DNA of 64,000 nucleotides from Polynucleobacter sp. VK25 (GCF_018687355.1 NZ_CP061288.1:1622144-1686143); one strand, 5' to 3'; numbered from the stretch's first letter, positions 20,866 to 30,180 are shown. Translations and numbers: made by a program. Notes: generated from the letters alone by a model not told the origin.

Positions 20866-20884
20866 CGAACCGGGACTCTGAAAA

Positions 20885-22387
20885 ATGGATTTATTTGCTA
20901 ACTTAGCTCTCGGTTTTGATACCGCGTTCACATTACAAAACCTTCTGTACTGTCTTATCGGCTGTATTCTAGGAACCTTGATTGGCGTATTGCCAGGCCT
21001 TGGCCCGATCGCAACGATCGCGATGTTATTGCCAGCAACCTATGCATTGCCTCCAATTGCAGCATTGATTATGTTGGCTGGTATTTACTACGGCTCACAG
21101 TACGGCGGCTCTACAACAGCGATTCTTCTGAACATTCCGGGGGAGACGTCCTCGGTGGTGACGGCGATCGACGGCTATCAAATGGCCCGAAATGGTCGCG
21201 CTGGTGTTGCACTCTTTACTGCAGGTATGGGCTCATTCTTTGCAGGTTGCGTAGCAACTTTAGTATTGGCTGCATTTGCCGCCCCACTCTCTCAACTCGC
21301 ATTTAAGTTTGGTCCTGCTGAATACTTCTCCTTGATGGTCTTAGGTTTGATCGGTGCAGTTGTATTGGCATCCGGCTCTTTGATCAAAGCGATTGGCATG
21401 ATCATCTTGGGTCTCTTGATGGGCTTGATTGGTACTGACGTGAACTCTGGTGTATCGCGCTATGCGTTTGATATTCCTGAATTAAGCGACGGTATTGGCT
21501 TCGTAGCTGTTGCGATGGGCGTGTTCGGTTTCGCAGAAATCATGGGTAACCTTGAAAAGACTGGCGATGACGAAGGCTTCCTCAACAAGCTCACCACCAT
21601 GATGCCAACCAAGACCGATATCAAGCGCATGATTCCTTCAATCTTGCGTGGCACAACGATTGGTTCTATCTTGGGTATCTTGCCAGGCGGCGGCGCAGCT
21701 TTGGCAGCGTTTGGCGCTTACTCTGTTGAGAAAAAATCCTCCAAGTACAGCCACGAGTTTGGTAAGGGTGCAATTGAAGGCGTTGCTGGTCCAGAAGCGG
21801 CAAACAATGCTGCTGCTCAAACCTCATTCATTCCATTGCTCACATTAGGTATCCCACCAAATGCTGTGATGGCTTTGATGGTTGGCGCGATGACCATTCA
21901 TAACATTCAGCCAGGCCCACAAGTAATGACTAGCAACCCAGCACTCTTCTGGGGTCTGATTGCTTCCATGTGGATCGGTAACGTAATGTTGATCCTCTTG
22001 AACTTGCCTTTGATTGGTATTTGGGTCAAGCTCTTGAAGATTCCTTATCGTTTCCTTTATCCAGCTATCTTGGTGTTCTGCTGTATCGGCGTGTACACCG
22101 TAAACAACACTGTGTTTGACGTTTATGTAACCGCAGGCTTTGGTTTGATTGGTTACCTGTTCTTCAAGCTCGGTTGCGAACCTCCTCCATTGCTGTTGGG
22201 CTTCGTACTTGGACCAATGATGGAAGAAAACTTCCGTCGCGCACTATTGTTATCTCGCGGTGACTTCACTACCTTCGTAACCCGCCCACTTTCTTTAGGT
22301 TTGCTGATTGCAGCAGCCCTCTTGGTAGTGATCGTGGCTCTGCCAGCAGTGAAGAAAACTCGTGAAGAGGCGTTTGTGGAGGAATAA
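20885..22387 (+). CDS. tctA: Tripartite tricarboxylate transporter, large membrane subunit TctA
   Basis: The 500-residue permease subunit with about eleven to twelve hydrophobic segments. It contains the signature GVLPGLGPIATIAMLLPATY (about residues 38-57), YYGSQYGGSTTAILLNIPGE, and the internally repeated GILPGGGAALAAFGAYSVEKK followed by GIEGVAGPEAANNAAAQ-type sequence. Together these mark TctA. It pairs with the preceding TctB to form a sodium- or proton-driven carboxylate importer in the inner membrane. A terminator follows directly. Confidence 0.94.
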   Translation: MDLFANLALGFDTAFTLQNLLYCLIGCILGTLIGVLPGLGPIATIAMLLPATYALPPIAALIMLAGIYYGSQYGGSTTAILLNIPGETSSVVTAIDGYQMARNGRAGVALFTAGMGSFFAGCVATLVLAAFAAPLSQLAFKFGPAEYFSLMVLGLIGAVVLASGSLIKAIGMIILGLLMGLIGTDVNSGVSRYAFDIPELSDGIGFVAVAMGVFGFAEIMGNLEKTGDDEGFLNKLTTMMPTKTDIKRMIPSILRGTTIGSILGILPGGGAALAAFGAYSVEKKSSKYSHEFGKGAIEGVAGPEAANNAAAQTSFIPLLTLGIPPNAVMALMVGAMTIHNIQPGPQVMTSNPALFWGLIASMWIGNVMLILLNLPLIGIWVKLLKIPYRFLYPAILVFCCIGVYTVNNTVFDVYVTAGFGLIGYLFFKLGCEPPPLLLGFVLGPMMEENFRRALLLSRGDFTTFVTRPLSLGLLIAAALLVVIVALPAVKKTREEAFVEE

Positions 22388-22410
22388 TTCCCCGCACCTC
22401 TCCAAAAATG

Positions 22411-22440
22411 AGCCCGCAGCAGTTTGCGGGCTTTTTCTTT
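22411..22440 (+). terminator. Rho-independent terminator after tctA
   Basis: Stem AGCCCGCA (22411-22418) / TGCGGGCT (22425-22432) with a six-base loop, followed by TTTTCTTT. It ends tctBA and lies just upstream of glnS. Confidence 0.88.
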
Positions 22441-22471
22441 ATGGGCCAGGGGTTTTCTCTACAATGTGGCT

Positions 22472-24244
22472 ATGTCCCAAGATAGCAAGCCCTCCAAAGC
22501 AAATACCGGCGCTGTAGCCGAACCGTCTAACTTCTTACGCCAGATCATTGACCATGACTTGGCAAGCGGAGCCTTTTCACAGCGCACGAATTTGGCTGGG
22601 GAAGCTATTCCATCCATCATTACCCGTTTTCCGCCTGAGCCAAATGGCTACCTGCATATTGGTCACGCCAAAAGTATTTGCCTGAACTTTGGTTTAGCCG
22701 CTGATTACAACAATCAAGCTGGCGGCGCTCGTTGCAATATGCGCCTGGATGACACTAATCCGGTAAAAGAGGATGTTGAGTACGCTGACAGTATTTTGGA
22801 TGCAGTGAAATGGTTAGGCTTTGATTGGGGAACCCATCTTTATCACGCAAGTGACTACTTTGACAAACTGTATGAGCTTGCCGAGATCCTGATTCAGAAT
22901 GGCAAAGCATATGTTGATAGCCAAAGCGCGGATGACATCCACACTAATCGCGGCAACTTTGGTCAAGCAGGGAAAAATAGTCCTTATCGTGATCGCAGCC
23001 CAGAAGAAAATCTACAACTGTTCCGTGACATGCGTGATGGCAAGTTCAAAGATGGCGAACATGTTCTGCGCCTGAAGATTGATATGGCGCACCCGAACAT
23101 CGTGATGCGCGACCCTGTGGTTTATCGCATTCGCCATACTGATCACCATCGTACCGGTAGCAAATGGTGTATTTACCCGCTTTATGACTTTACCCATTGC
23201 ATCTCAGATGCCCTAGAAAACGTCTCTCATTCCATATGCACCCTAGAGTTTGAGAATAACCGTCCACTCTATGATTGGATTGTGAATTCCCTAAAGGAAC
23301 TTGGTGTCTTTAAAGACCCAGTGCCGCATCAATATGAATTCGCTCGTCTCAATCTGACTTACACCATCACCAGCAAGCGCAAACTCTTGCAGCTGGTTGA
23401 AGAAAAACATGTAGATGGCTGGGATGATCCACGCATGCCAACGATCGTTGGTATTCGTCGTCGCGGCTACACCCCGGAGAGTATTCGTTTGTTCTGCGAG
23501 CGTATCGGTGTTTCTAAAGCAGATAGCTGGATTGATATGAGCACCTTAGATCAGGCCTTGCGTGACGATCTAGAGGCAAGAGCGCCGCGCGCTACTGCAG
23601 TACTCAAACCACTCAAGCTCGTTGTGGAAAACTTTGATGCCTCAGCAAAAGAAGCTTGTTCTGCTCCGCGCCACCCTAACCATCCAGAGTGGGGCAATCG
23701 CGAATTTAATTTCACGCGTGAACTGTGGATTGAAGCGGATGACTTTATGCAAGAGCCTATTAAAGGATTCTTCAGACTGTATCCACCTATTGGCGATCAG
23801 CCTGGTAGCCGCGTCCGCTTACGCCATGGATTTGTAGTTGAGTGCACTGGTTTTGAAACTGATGCACAAGGTAATGTGACCCAAGTCAATGTGACTCACT
23901 TCCCTGACAGTAAAAGCGGTACCGCCGGCTCCAACAATTACAAGGTTAAGGGCAATATTCATTGGATCAGCGCTGCTGAAGCGATTCCAGCTGAAGTGCG
24001 CTTATACGATCACCTCTTTACGGACCCGCATCCAGATAGCGGTGATAAGAATTTCTTGGACGCAATCAATCCAAACTCCATGCAAACCATTGACGCTTAT
24101 TTAGAGCCTTGCATGAAAGATATCAAAGCTGAAGATCGTCTTCAGTTTGAGAGACATGGATACTTTGTTGCTGATAAGAATGATTCCAAACCTGGCAAGC
24201 CGGTGTTTAACCGTACTGTTGGCCTTAAGGATTCCTGGAAATAG
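22472..24244 (+). CDS. glnS: Glutaminyl-tRNA synthetase
   Basis: Class I synthetase charging tRNA-Gln directly; 590 residues. The HIGH motif is PPEPNGYLHIGHAKSICLN (about residues 56-74), and the KMSKS-like motif is LTYTITSKRKLLQL (ITSKRK). The WDDPRMPTIVGIRRRGYTP segment is characteristic of GlnRS rather than GluRS. I chose ATG 22472 (MSQDSKPSK); an upstream in-frame extension runs through the tctA terminator and is unlikely. The 3' end overlaps the convergent SDR gene by 20 bases. Confidence 0.96.
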   Translation: MSQDSKPSKANTGAVAEPSNFLRQIIDHDLASGAFSQRTNLAGEAIPSIITRFPPEPNGYLHIGHAKSICLNFGLAADYNNQAGGARCNMRLDDTNPVKEDVEYADSILDAVKWLGFDWGTHLYHASDYFDKLYELAEILIQNGKAYVDSQSADDIHTNRGNFGQAGKNSPYRDRSPEENLQLFRDMRDGKFKDGEHVLRLKIDMAHPNIVMRDPVVYRIRHTDHHRTGSKWCIYPLYDFTHCISDALENVSHSICTLEFENNRPLYDWIVNSLKELGVFKDPVPHQYEFARLNLTYTITSKRKLLQLVEEKHVDGWDDPRMPTIVGIRRRGYTPESIRLFCERIGVSKADSWIDMSTLDQALRDDLEARAPRATAVLKPLKLVVENFDASAKEACSAPRHPNHPEWGNREFNFTRELWIEADDFMQEPIKGFFRLYPPIGDQPGSRVRLRHGFVVECTGFETDAQGNVTQVNVTHFPDSKSGTAGSNNYKVKGNIHWISAAEAIPAEVRLYDHLFTDPHPDSGDKNFLDAINPNSMQTIDAYLEPCMKDIKAEDRLQFERHGYFVADKNDSKPGKPVFNRTVGLKDSWK

Positions 24245-25121
24245 TTTTCAGAAAATGTCCCACGCTGGGATAGCGAAGTGGTGTTTTGAGTTCATGCAAG
24301 CGACTATTAGTCACTCTGCGTGACTCGCGCATAAAAGACCACAGCATCGGGCTAACGATTTTTTGCAACTCATTACCAGGCAAGCGAGCCGGTCTTTCCA
24401 GCCCAAAAGCATCTGCCACTTCATCGAAGTAATCACCCATTTTGGTTTCACCACCATCACAGGTATTAATGATGCGCTGGGGTTTGCCGTGATAGACCGC
24501 AGCGCATACTAGCCTCGCCAAATCTTCACTATGGATATGGTTTGAGTAAGCATCCTCTGCAGGGAGTAGCGCCGGTGTTTTGGCCTGTAGTCGTTCAATT
24601 GGCAGACGGTCAGCAGCGTAAATCCCTGGGACACGCAGAATCGTTAAAGCCACCCCATGGGCTGGCGCCCACAAACGGAGCGCCCGCTCTGCATCAACCC
24701 TTCTTTGAGCACGCTCACTTTGGGGGCTCACTGGGGTTGCTTCACTCACCTTGCCGCCCCTATGGTCACCATAGACGCCTGTGGTGCTGATGTAGATTAG
24801 GCGCCTGACGGCATTGGATCCTTGGGCTAAAATTCGCATTAGGTTGCGGGTTCGGCAATCACGATTTCCACCATTTTGAGGTGGCGCCAGATGAATCACG
24901 GTTTGAGCTAAACCACTGAGGCGCCACAAAGACTCTGGATGATCCAGATTACCCAAAACAGGAATCGCGCCAACCTCCCTCAACTCCTGAAAGCGATTCT
25001 GTTGAGAAGTGAGTGCAAATACACGATGACTTCGAGAAAGCTGTTTAGCTACCCGAAGACCAATATCTCCGCAGCCAATAATCAGGATTGAAGGTTTACC
25101 AAAAGATTGCATAAGTGACAT
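24225..25121 (-). CDS. NAD(P)-dependent SDR/epimerase-like protein
   Basis: An extended-SDR protein of 298 residues. The N-terminal dinucleotide-binding motif reads IIGCGDIGLRVAKQL (about residues 13-27), and the region STTGVYGDHRGG supplies the family active-site tyrosine near residue 118, though the usual YxxxK lysine is not evident. The pattern resembles the YeeZ-type NAD-dependent epimerase group. Substrate is unknown. The 3' end runs 20 bases into glnS on the opposite strand, and its start diverges from the reductase gene at 25149. Confidence 0.82.
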   Translation of the reverse strand: MSLMQSFGKPSILIIGCGDIGLRVAKQLSRSHRVFALTSQQNRFQELREVGAIPVLGNLDHPESLWRLSGLAQTVIHLAPPQNGGNRDCRTRNLMRILAQGSNAVRRLIYISTTGVYGDHRGGKVSEATPVSPQSERAQRRVDAERALRLWAPAHGVALTILRVPGIYAADRLPIERLQAKTPALLPAEDAYSNHIHSEDLARLVCAAVYHGKPQRIINTCDGGETKMGDYFDEVADAFGLERPARLPGNELQKIVSPMLWSFMRESRRVTNSRLHELKTPLRYPSVGHFLKTISRNP

Positions 25122-25148
25122 CGTAACGATTTATTGAAAGGAATGAGA

Positions 25149-26189
25149 GTGTCCTACCAAGTCACGCTCAAAACGAGCGGCAAACAATTTACCGTTAATC
25201 CAGATGAAAATCTCCTGGAGGCCGCTCTTCGTCAAGGCATTAATCTGCCTTATGGCTGTAAAAATGGTGCCTGCGGCTCCTGCAAGGGTAAGGTTTTAGA
25301 GGGTCAAGTGACTCATGGCCAGCATAGTGAAAGTGCTCTGGGTAAAGCTGAAGAGACTGCAGGTGGCATTCTATTTTGCTGCTCCCATCCCCAATCAGAC
25401 CTTTTGATTGAAGCGCGTGAAGTCCAAGGTGCGGGCGATATTGCGATTCGGAAGGTGCCCTGTCGCGTCAACACGATTAGCAAGCCTAGCAGCGATGTTG
25501 CTATCCTGAAACTGCAATTGCCCGCTGCCGAACGCTTCCAATTCCTAGCTGGGCAATATTTAGAGTTTCTACTCAAAGATGGTCAACGCCGTGCTTACTC
25601 GATTGCCAATGCGCCTGAGCAAGAGGGCCCTCTCGAATTGCATATCCGTCATTTGCCTGGCGGCCTATTCACCGACTTCGTATTTGGTTCTGTTACACCA
25701 GCCCTTAAAGAAAAAGATATTCTTCGCTTTGAGGGTCCATTGGGAAGCTTCTTCTTAAGAGAAGATTCTAAAAAACCCATCATCTTTGTCGCTGCTGGCA
25801 CAGGCTTTGCACCAATCAAATCCATCATTGAACAAATGCAGGCAAAGAAAATTCATCGACCTATTCATCTGTACTGGGGTGGTCGTCGCCCAAGCGATTT
25901 GTATTTAGAAGATTTGTGTAAATCCTGGGAAACAGAAATACCTGACTTTAAGTACATCCCCGTGATTTCTGATGCCTTACCGGAAGATGCTTGGCAGGGT
26001 CGCACAGGATTTGTGCACCAAGCCGTAATGACGGATCATCCGGATATGAAGAGCTTTCAGGTTTATGCCTGCGGCGCCCCAGTAATGGTCAATGCCGCCA
26101 GAAATGACTTCTCAGCTAAGTGTCAATTGCCAGAAGAAGAGTTCTTTGCCGACTCCTTCACCAGTGCAGCTGATTTGGCGACTGTATAA
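25149..26189 (+). CDS. 2Fe-2S/FAD oxidoreductase, CDP-6-deoxy-delta-3,4-glucoseen reductase type
   Basis: A 346-residue electron-transfer protein. An N-terminal plant-type ferredoxin domain has cluster cysteines in YGCKNGACGSCKG and a later CCSH. It is followed by an FAD-binding domain (RAYSIANAP) and an NAD-binding domain (FVAAGTGFAPIKSIIE). This domain order matches oxygenase reductases and the AscD-like family. I chose GTG 25149 because AAAGGA lies five to six bases upstream; the ATG at 25143 overlaps that site. The partner is unknown. The Rieske oxygenase at 2344 is a speculative candidate. Confidence 0.85.
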   Translation: MSYQVTLKTSGKQFTVNPDENLLEAALRQGINLPYGCKNGACGSCKGKVLEGQVTHGQHSESALGKAEETAGGILFCCSHPQSDLLIEAREVQGAGDIAIRKVPCRVNTISKPSSDVAILKLQLPAAERFQFLAGQYLEFLLKDGQRRAYSIANAPEQEGPLELHIRHLPGGLFTDFVFGSVTPALKEKDILRFEGPLGSFFLREDSKKPIIFVAAGTGFAPIKSIIEQMQAKKIHRPIHLYWGGRRPSDLYLEDLCKSWETEIPDFKYIPVISDALPEDAWQGRTGFVHQAVMTDHPDMKSFQVYACGAPVMVNAARNDFSAKCQLPEEEFFADSFTSAADLATV

Positions 26190-26260
26190 GTCCTGCGCCA
26201 TAAATCCCATTCAGTTGGATAATAGACACCTCATTTGACCTTATTGACCACTAAATCAGC

Positions 26261-27454
26261 ATGAATAAGCCAACTCAAGCCATCGATCATCATTCAGTGA
26301 TGTTCATTACCCCACGCCCTGAAGTGATCATGGTCGAAGGCAATGGCTCATGGCTGACAGACAACAATGGCAAACGCTATCTGGATTTCCTGCAAGGTTG
26401 GGCAGTTAATTGCTTGGGTCACGGCAATCCAGGAATGATTGAGGCACTTAATGCGCAAGCAAAAAAGCTCATTAATCCAAGCCCGGCGTTTTATAACGAC
26501 CCCATGATTGGTTTATCCAATCTACTCACACAAAATAGCTGCTTTGACAAAGTCTTCTTTGCCAATAGTGGAGCAGAAGCAAACGAAGGCGCGATTAAGC
26601 TCGCTCGCAAATGGGGTCAGATTAATAAATCTGGTGCTTTTGAAATCATTACCTTTGATCACAGCTTTCACGGGCGCACATTGGCAACGATGAGCGCTTC
26701 CGGCAAACCTAACTGGGATACGATGTTTGCTCCACAAGTAGCGGGCTTTCCTAAGGCAGATTTAAATGATTTGGAGTCAGTTAAAAAACTGGTGACCGAT
26801 AAAACGGTTGCGGTAATGCTTGAGCCTGTTCAGGGCGAAGGCGGCGTCATTCCAGCTACTCAAGAATTTATGCGTGAGCTACGTAAGTTCACCAAAGAAA
26901 ATAATATTCTGTTAATTGCCGATGAAGTGCAAGCTGGTTGTGGGCGCACCGGCACACTCTTTGCTTATCAAAACTACGGCATTGAGCCAGACATCATGAC
27001 CTTGGGTAAAGGTATTGGTGGTGGCGTGCCTCTGGCAGCACTATTGGCAACCGATGCAGTGGCTTGCTTTGTGCCGGGTGATCAAGGTGGAACCTATAAC
27101 GGCAATCCTCTCATGACTGCTGTTGGCATTAGCGTGATTGAGCAACTGTTAGCCCCAGGCTTTTTGGATAGTGTCAAAGCCAAAGGCGAGTTACTGAAGT
27201 CTGAATTACTCAAGCTTTGTGCAGAATTTAACCTCGAAGGTGAGCGTGGTGAAGGCTTATTGCGCGCATTGATGCTTGGAAAAGACATTGGCCCAAAACT
27301 CGTTGAACTTGCACGTGACCGCAGCCCTGAAGGCTTGTTGATTAACTCGCCTAGACCAAACTTATTACGCTTTATGCCAGCCTTAAATGTGTCTGATGAT
27401 GAAATTCGTCAGATGTGTGGCATGCTGCGTGAACTCTTGAAGCAGGCTAGCTAA
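26261..27454 (+). CDS. argD: Acetylornithine aminotransferase (class III PLP transaminase)
   Basis: Converts N-acetylglutamate semialdehyde to N-acetylornithine in arginine synthesis; ArgD also serves as succinyldiaminopimelate transaminase in many bacteria. The 397 residues contain the PLP-phosphate loop SGAEANEGAIKLAR, the DHSFHGRT motif, the aspartate in LIADEVQAGCGRTG and the Schiff-base lysine in TLGKGIGGGVPLAA. It stands alone here; argG and argF lie 17 kb away. Class III transaminases are hard to separate by substrate, so argD is likely but not certain. Confidence 0.87.
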   Translation: MNKPTQAIDHHSVMFITPRPEVIMVEGNGSWLTDNNGKRYLDFLQGWAVNCLGHGNPGMIEALNAQAKKLINPSPAFYNDPMIGLSNLLTQNSCFDKVFFANSGAEANEGAIKLARKWGQINKSGAFEIITFDHSFHGRTLATMSASGKPNWDTMFAPQVAGFPKADLNDLESVKKLVTDKTVAVMLEPVQGEGGVIPATQEFMRELRKFTKENNILLIADEVQAGCGRTGTLFAYQNYGIEPDIMTLGKGIGGGVPLAALLATDAVACFVPGDQGGTYNGNPLMTAVGISVIEQLLAPGFLDSVKAKGELLKSELLKLCAEFNLEGERGEGLLRALMLGKDIGPKLVELARDRSPEGLLINSPRPNLLRFMPALNVSDDEIRQMCGMLRELLKQAS

Positions 27455-27457
27455 TTT

Positions 27458-28399
27458 CTATCCAACCAAGTTTTTTGGTAGAGAAAAAGTAACCTCCTCT
27501 ACCACTCCATCAAGCGCCCGAACCTGTCTCGGACCAAACTCCTGAATTCGATTAACAATAGATTGGGCTAGACTCTCTGGCGCTGATGCGCCGGCAGTTA
27601 AACCAACCCGTTTTTTTCCAGCAAACCATTCCGGCTTGAGTTGCTCTGGGGCATCTACCATGTAAGACGGTACGCCCAGCTTTTCAGAAAGCTCACGCAA
27701 ACGATTAGAGTTCGAGCTCGTCGCACTTCCCACCACAATGACCACCTCAACCTGAGGCGCCATAAATTTCACAGCATCTTGACGATTCTGAGTGGCATAA
27801 CAAATATCTTGTTTGCGAGGCTGAACAATATTGGGAAACTTTTTAGTTAATGCTTCGACAATTTCTTTCGTCTCATCTACTGAGAGTGTCGTCTGGGTAA
27901 CAAATGCGATCTTCTCATCAGACGGGAATGGCAAAGAGCTCACATCACCAATCTTTTCAATTAAGAACACGCCTTCCTTGACCTGCCCCATAGTCCCCTC
28001 AACCTCAGGGTGACCCGCATGTCCAATCATCAATACAGTAAAGCCGTCCTTACACATTTTGACAACTTCGAGGTGAACCTTGGTAACCAAGGGGCAGGTA
28101 GCGTCATACACCTGCAAACCCCTTGCTTCAGCGTCTTTGCGCACTTCCTGAGAAACGCCGTGAGCACTGAATACAACGATGCCCCCTTTAGGAACCTCGT
28201 GCAGTTCATCGACAAATACTGCGCCTTTATCGCGCAACTCATTCACCACATAAGCGTTATGAACAATTTCATGACGTACATATATAGGGGCACCAAAACG
28301 AATGAGTGCCTCATTGACGATATTAATCGCACGATCAACCCCCGCGCAAAAGCCACGCGGTTGAGCCATCAAAATTTCTGCGTTATTAGAAGTACCCAT
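27458..28399 (-). CDS. ispH: 4-hydroxy-3-methylbut-2-enyl diphosphate reductase
   Basis: The last MEP-pathway enzyme, a [4Fe-4S] protein making isopentenyl and dimethylallyl diphosphates. The 313-residue sequence has the three cluster cysteines in FCAGVDRA (near residue 18), DATCPLV (near 102) and DICYATQNRQ (near 203), plus HGVSQEV and the catalytic glutamate in HPEVEGTMGQ. It sits three bases after the FKBP gene on the same strand, a common fkpB-ispH pairing. Its products feed ispA at the other end of the window. Confidence 0.97.
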   Translation of the reverse strand: MGTSNNAEILMAQPRGFCAGVDRAINIVNEALIRFGAPIYVRHEIVHNAYVVNELRDKGAVFVDELHEVPKGGIVVFSAHGVSQEVRKDAEARGLQVYDATCPLVTKVHLEVVKMCKDGFTVLMIGHAGHPEVEGTMGQVKEGVFLIEKIGDVSSLPFPSDEKIAFVTQTTLSVDETKEIVEALTKKFPNIVQPRKQDICYATQNRQDAVKFMAPQVEVVIVVGSATSSNSNRLRELSEKLGVPSYMVDAPEQLKPEWFAGKKRVGLTAGASAPESLAQSIVNRIQEFGPRQVRALDGVVEEVTFSLPKNLVG

Positions 28400-28402
28400 G
28401 TT

Positions 28403-28849
28403 TTACAGAATCGCCACAATCTCTGCTTCGAATGTTACGGGCCTACCTGCCAAGGGGTGATTAAAGTCGAACCAAGCACCCTCATCATTAATCGATTGCA
28501 GTACACCGGCATATTGAGCACCGCCTGGCGCATTGAACTCAATCACATCACCTGGATTAAATTCCGCATCATCATCGCGACCCTCTTTGAGCGCTTGCAG
28601 AGAAACCCATTGCACTAAATCTTCTTTACGCTCCCCAAAACTTTCTTCAGGCGCAAGCAGCGCACTTTTTTTCTCACCCACACCCAAACCCAGCAAGACC
28701 TTTTCAAAGCAAGGAGCAAATTGTCCAGATCCCATCAAAACCGTCGCAGGACGATCGATAAATGTGTTGATGTAATCATCCCCGCTAGGCAAGGTAAGCC
28801 GATAGTTGAGAGTCAGAAAGGAATTAGGCAAAACGGTAAGCTTAGTCAT
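28403..28849 (-). CDS. fkpB: FKBP-type peptidyl-prolyl isomerase, SlpA/FkpB type
   Basis: A 148-residue prolyl isomerase with an inserted flap domain, as in SlyD and SlpA. It has LTLPSGDDYINTFIDRPATVLMGSG-like residues at the N-terminus, FEKVLLGLGVGEKKSALLAPEESFGER through the insert, and NHPLAGRPVTFEAEIV at the end, the family signature. There is no histidine-rich tail, so it is SlpA rather than SlyD. I chose the ATG giving MTKLTVLPN. It is adjacent to ispH and diverges from radC. Confidence 0.92.
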   Translation of the reverse strand: MTKLTVLPNSFLTLNYRLTLPSGDDYINTFIDRPATVLMGSGQFAPCFEKVLLGLGVGEKKSALLAPEESFGERKEDLVQWVSLQALKEGRDDDAEFNPGDVIEFNAPGGAQYAGVLQSINDEGAWFDFNHPLAGRPVTFEAEIVAIL

Positions 28850-28879
28850 AAGGTGATTGTATCTAGGCCTGCGCCTGCT

Positions 28880-29578
28880 GTGCACTCCCCCATTACGAAC
28901 TGGCCAAAAAATGAACAGCCCAGGGAGAAGCTTCGTTTAAAAGGCGCCGCAGCACTTTCTGACGCTGAACTTCTTGCCATCTTTTTACGTGTTGGGGTAA
29001 AGGGTAAAAGTGCCGTTGCCCTAGCTAAGGATCTACTACATCACTTTGGAAGCCTGCCTCGACTGTTAGCCAGCACTCCTGAAGAGCTCACCCGCATTCA
29101 TGGCATGGGGCTATCTAAATGGTCTCAAATTCAAGCGGCATATGAGCTGGTTAAACGCAGCCTGGAGGATGGTCTTAGCCAGGACCCCATCTTTTCATCA
29201 CCGAACCACGTTAGGGAGTTCTTACAGGCCAAAATTGGCCGCCTGCCGCACGAGGTCTTTCTATGCCTCTACCTAGACTCACGCCTCCATCTCATCGAAT
29301 GCGAGGAGCTTTTTAGGGGCTCCATTACCCAGACGGCGATCTACCCCCGCGAAATCCTGAAAGAAGCTCTGGCCAAGAATGCTAGCGCCTTGATCGTGGC
29401 TCACAACCATCCCAGCGGCAACCCATTACCTAGCGATGCAGACCAAGAACTTACCAAGGTGCTAGAAAACGCCTTGCAAATGGTAGATATTCAGCTCCTA
29501 GACCACTGCATTGTCAGTGGCAGTGGTTTTTTCTCTTTTTCAGACTCTGGTCTTATGAATAATGCCAATAAACGATAG
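28880..29578 (+). CDS. radC: RadC family JAB/MPN-domain protein
   Basis: A 232-residue protein with an N-terminal helix-hairpin-helix region (LLASTPEELTRIHGMGLSKW) and a C-terminal JAMM metalloprotease-like motif, HNHPSGNPLPSDAD, with an upstream glutamate in LIECEELFRGS. The cellular role of RadC is unsettled despite its repair-related name. No ATG lies near the expected start: GTG 28880 gives HSPITNWPKNEQPREKL in line with the family, and GTG 28853 is an alternative that would nearly abut the divergent fkpB start. Confidence 0.9.
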   Translation: MHSPITNWPKNEQPREKLRLKGAAALSDAELLAIFLRVGVKGKSAVALAKDLLHHFGSLPRLLASTPEELTRIHGMGLSKWSQIQAAYELVKRSLEDGLSQDPIFSSPNHVREFLQAKIGRLPHEVFLCLYLDSRLHLIECEELFRGSITQTAIYPREILKEALAKNASALIVAHNHPSGNPLPSDADQELTKVLENALQMVDIQLLDHCIVSGSGFFSFSDSGLMNNANKR

Positions 29579-29682
29579 TAATTACTAACTTATTTGCTTA
29601 TTTCACCCCCCGATCTACTTGTTATATCAACATCTCGGCCAACAAAGCGAATTAGAGCTAGCCCAAAATAGGCTGGGACTGA

Positions 29683-29719
29683 TACAATCTTCTTTTTTCG
29701 CAATTAATGGAGTTATGTC
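29683..29719 (+). promoter_or_regulatory. Candidate rpmB promoter and ribosome-binding site
   Basis: A TACAAT -10 element at 29683-29688 would start transcription near 29695, about 25 bases before the rpmB ATG. GGAG sits seven bases before the ATG. The -35 is poor, so this is tentative. Confidence 0.4.
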
Positions 29720-29953
29720 ATGGCAAAAGTTTGCCAAGTCACTGGGAAGAAGCCGATGGTTGGCAACAATGTATCCCATGCAAACAATAAAACGAAGCGT
29801 CGCTTTTTGCCGAATTTGCAAAATCGCCGTTTTTGGGTTGAATCTGAAAACCGCTGGATTAGCTTGCGCTTAACCAATGCTGGTTTGCGCGTTATCGACA
29901 AGAACGGCATCGATGCTGTGTTGTCTGATCTACGTGCACGTGGCGAAATTTAA
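29720..29953 (+). CDS. rpmB: 50S ribosomal protein L28
   Basis: A 77-residue large-subunit protein. It opens [28 protein letters not shown] and ends with the basic, RNA-binding [19 protein letters not shown]. Only one cysteine (C5) is present, so this is the zinc-free form. rpmG follows 11 bases downstream, the usual L28-L33 pair. Confidence 0.97.
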   Translation: MAKVCQVTGKKPMVGNNVSHANNKTKRRFLPNLQNRRFWVESENRWISLRLTNAGLRVIDKNGIDAVLSDLRARGEI

Positions 29954-29964
29954 GGAGCGCATAA

Positions 29965-30132
29965 ATGGCTAAAGGCGGCAGAGAAAAAATCAAGTTAGAG
30001 TCATCAGCAGGTACTGGTCACTTCTACACAACTTCAAAAAACAAGCGTACTAAGCCTGAGAAAATGGAGATCATGAAGTTTGATCCAACCATTCGCAAGC
30101 ACGTTGCTTACAAAGAAACAAAGCTGAAGTAA
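29965..30132 (+). CDS. rpmG: 50S ribosomal protein L33
   Basis: A 55-residue basic protein, [20 protein letters not shown] at the start and VAYKETKLK at the end. It has no cysteine, so it is the zinc-independent form. TAAGGAG lies just upstream of the ATG. It forms an operon with rpmB and is followed by a strong terminator. Confidence 0.97.
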   Translation: MAKGGREKIKLESSAGTGHFYTTSKNKRTKPEKMEIMKFDPTIRKHVAYKETKLK

Positions 30133-30150
30133 TTACTTCTTTCAGCAAAT

Positions 30151-30180
30151 AAAAAACCCGCTACATCAGCGGGTTTTTTA
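30151..30180. terminator. Terminator after rpmBG
   Basis: Stem of 12 pairs, AAAAAACCCGCT / AGCGGGTTTTTT, around an ACATC loop. It works in both directions and also faces the convergent desaturase gene. Confidence 0.92.

Noticed and set aside
28010-28618. A 202-codon plus-strand frame across ispH and fkpB
   Set aside because: It is antisense to two intact genes with clear motifs, and no family resemblance is visible.
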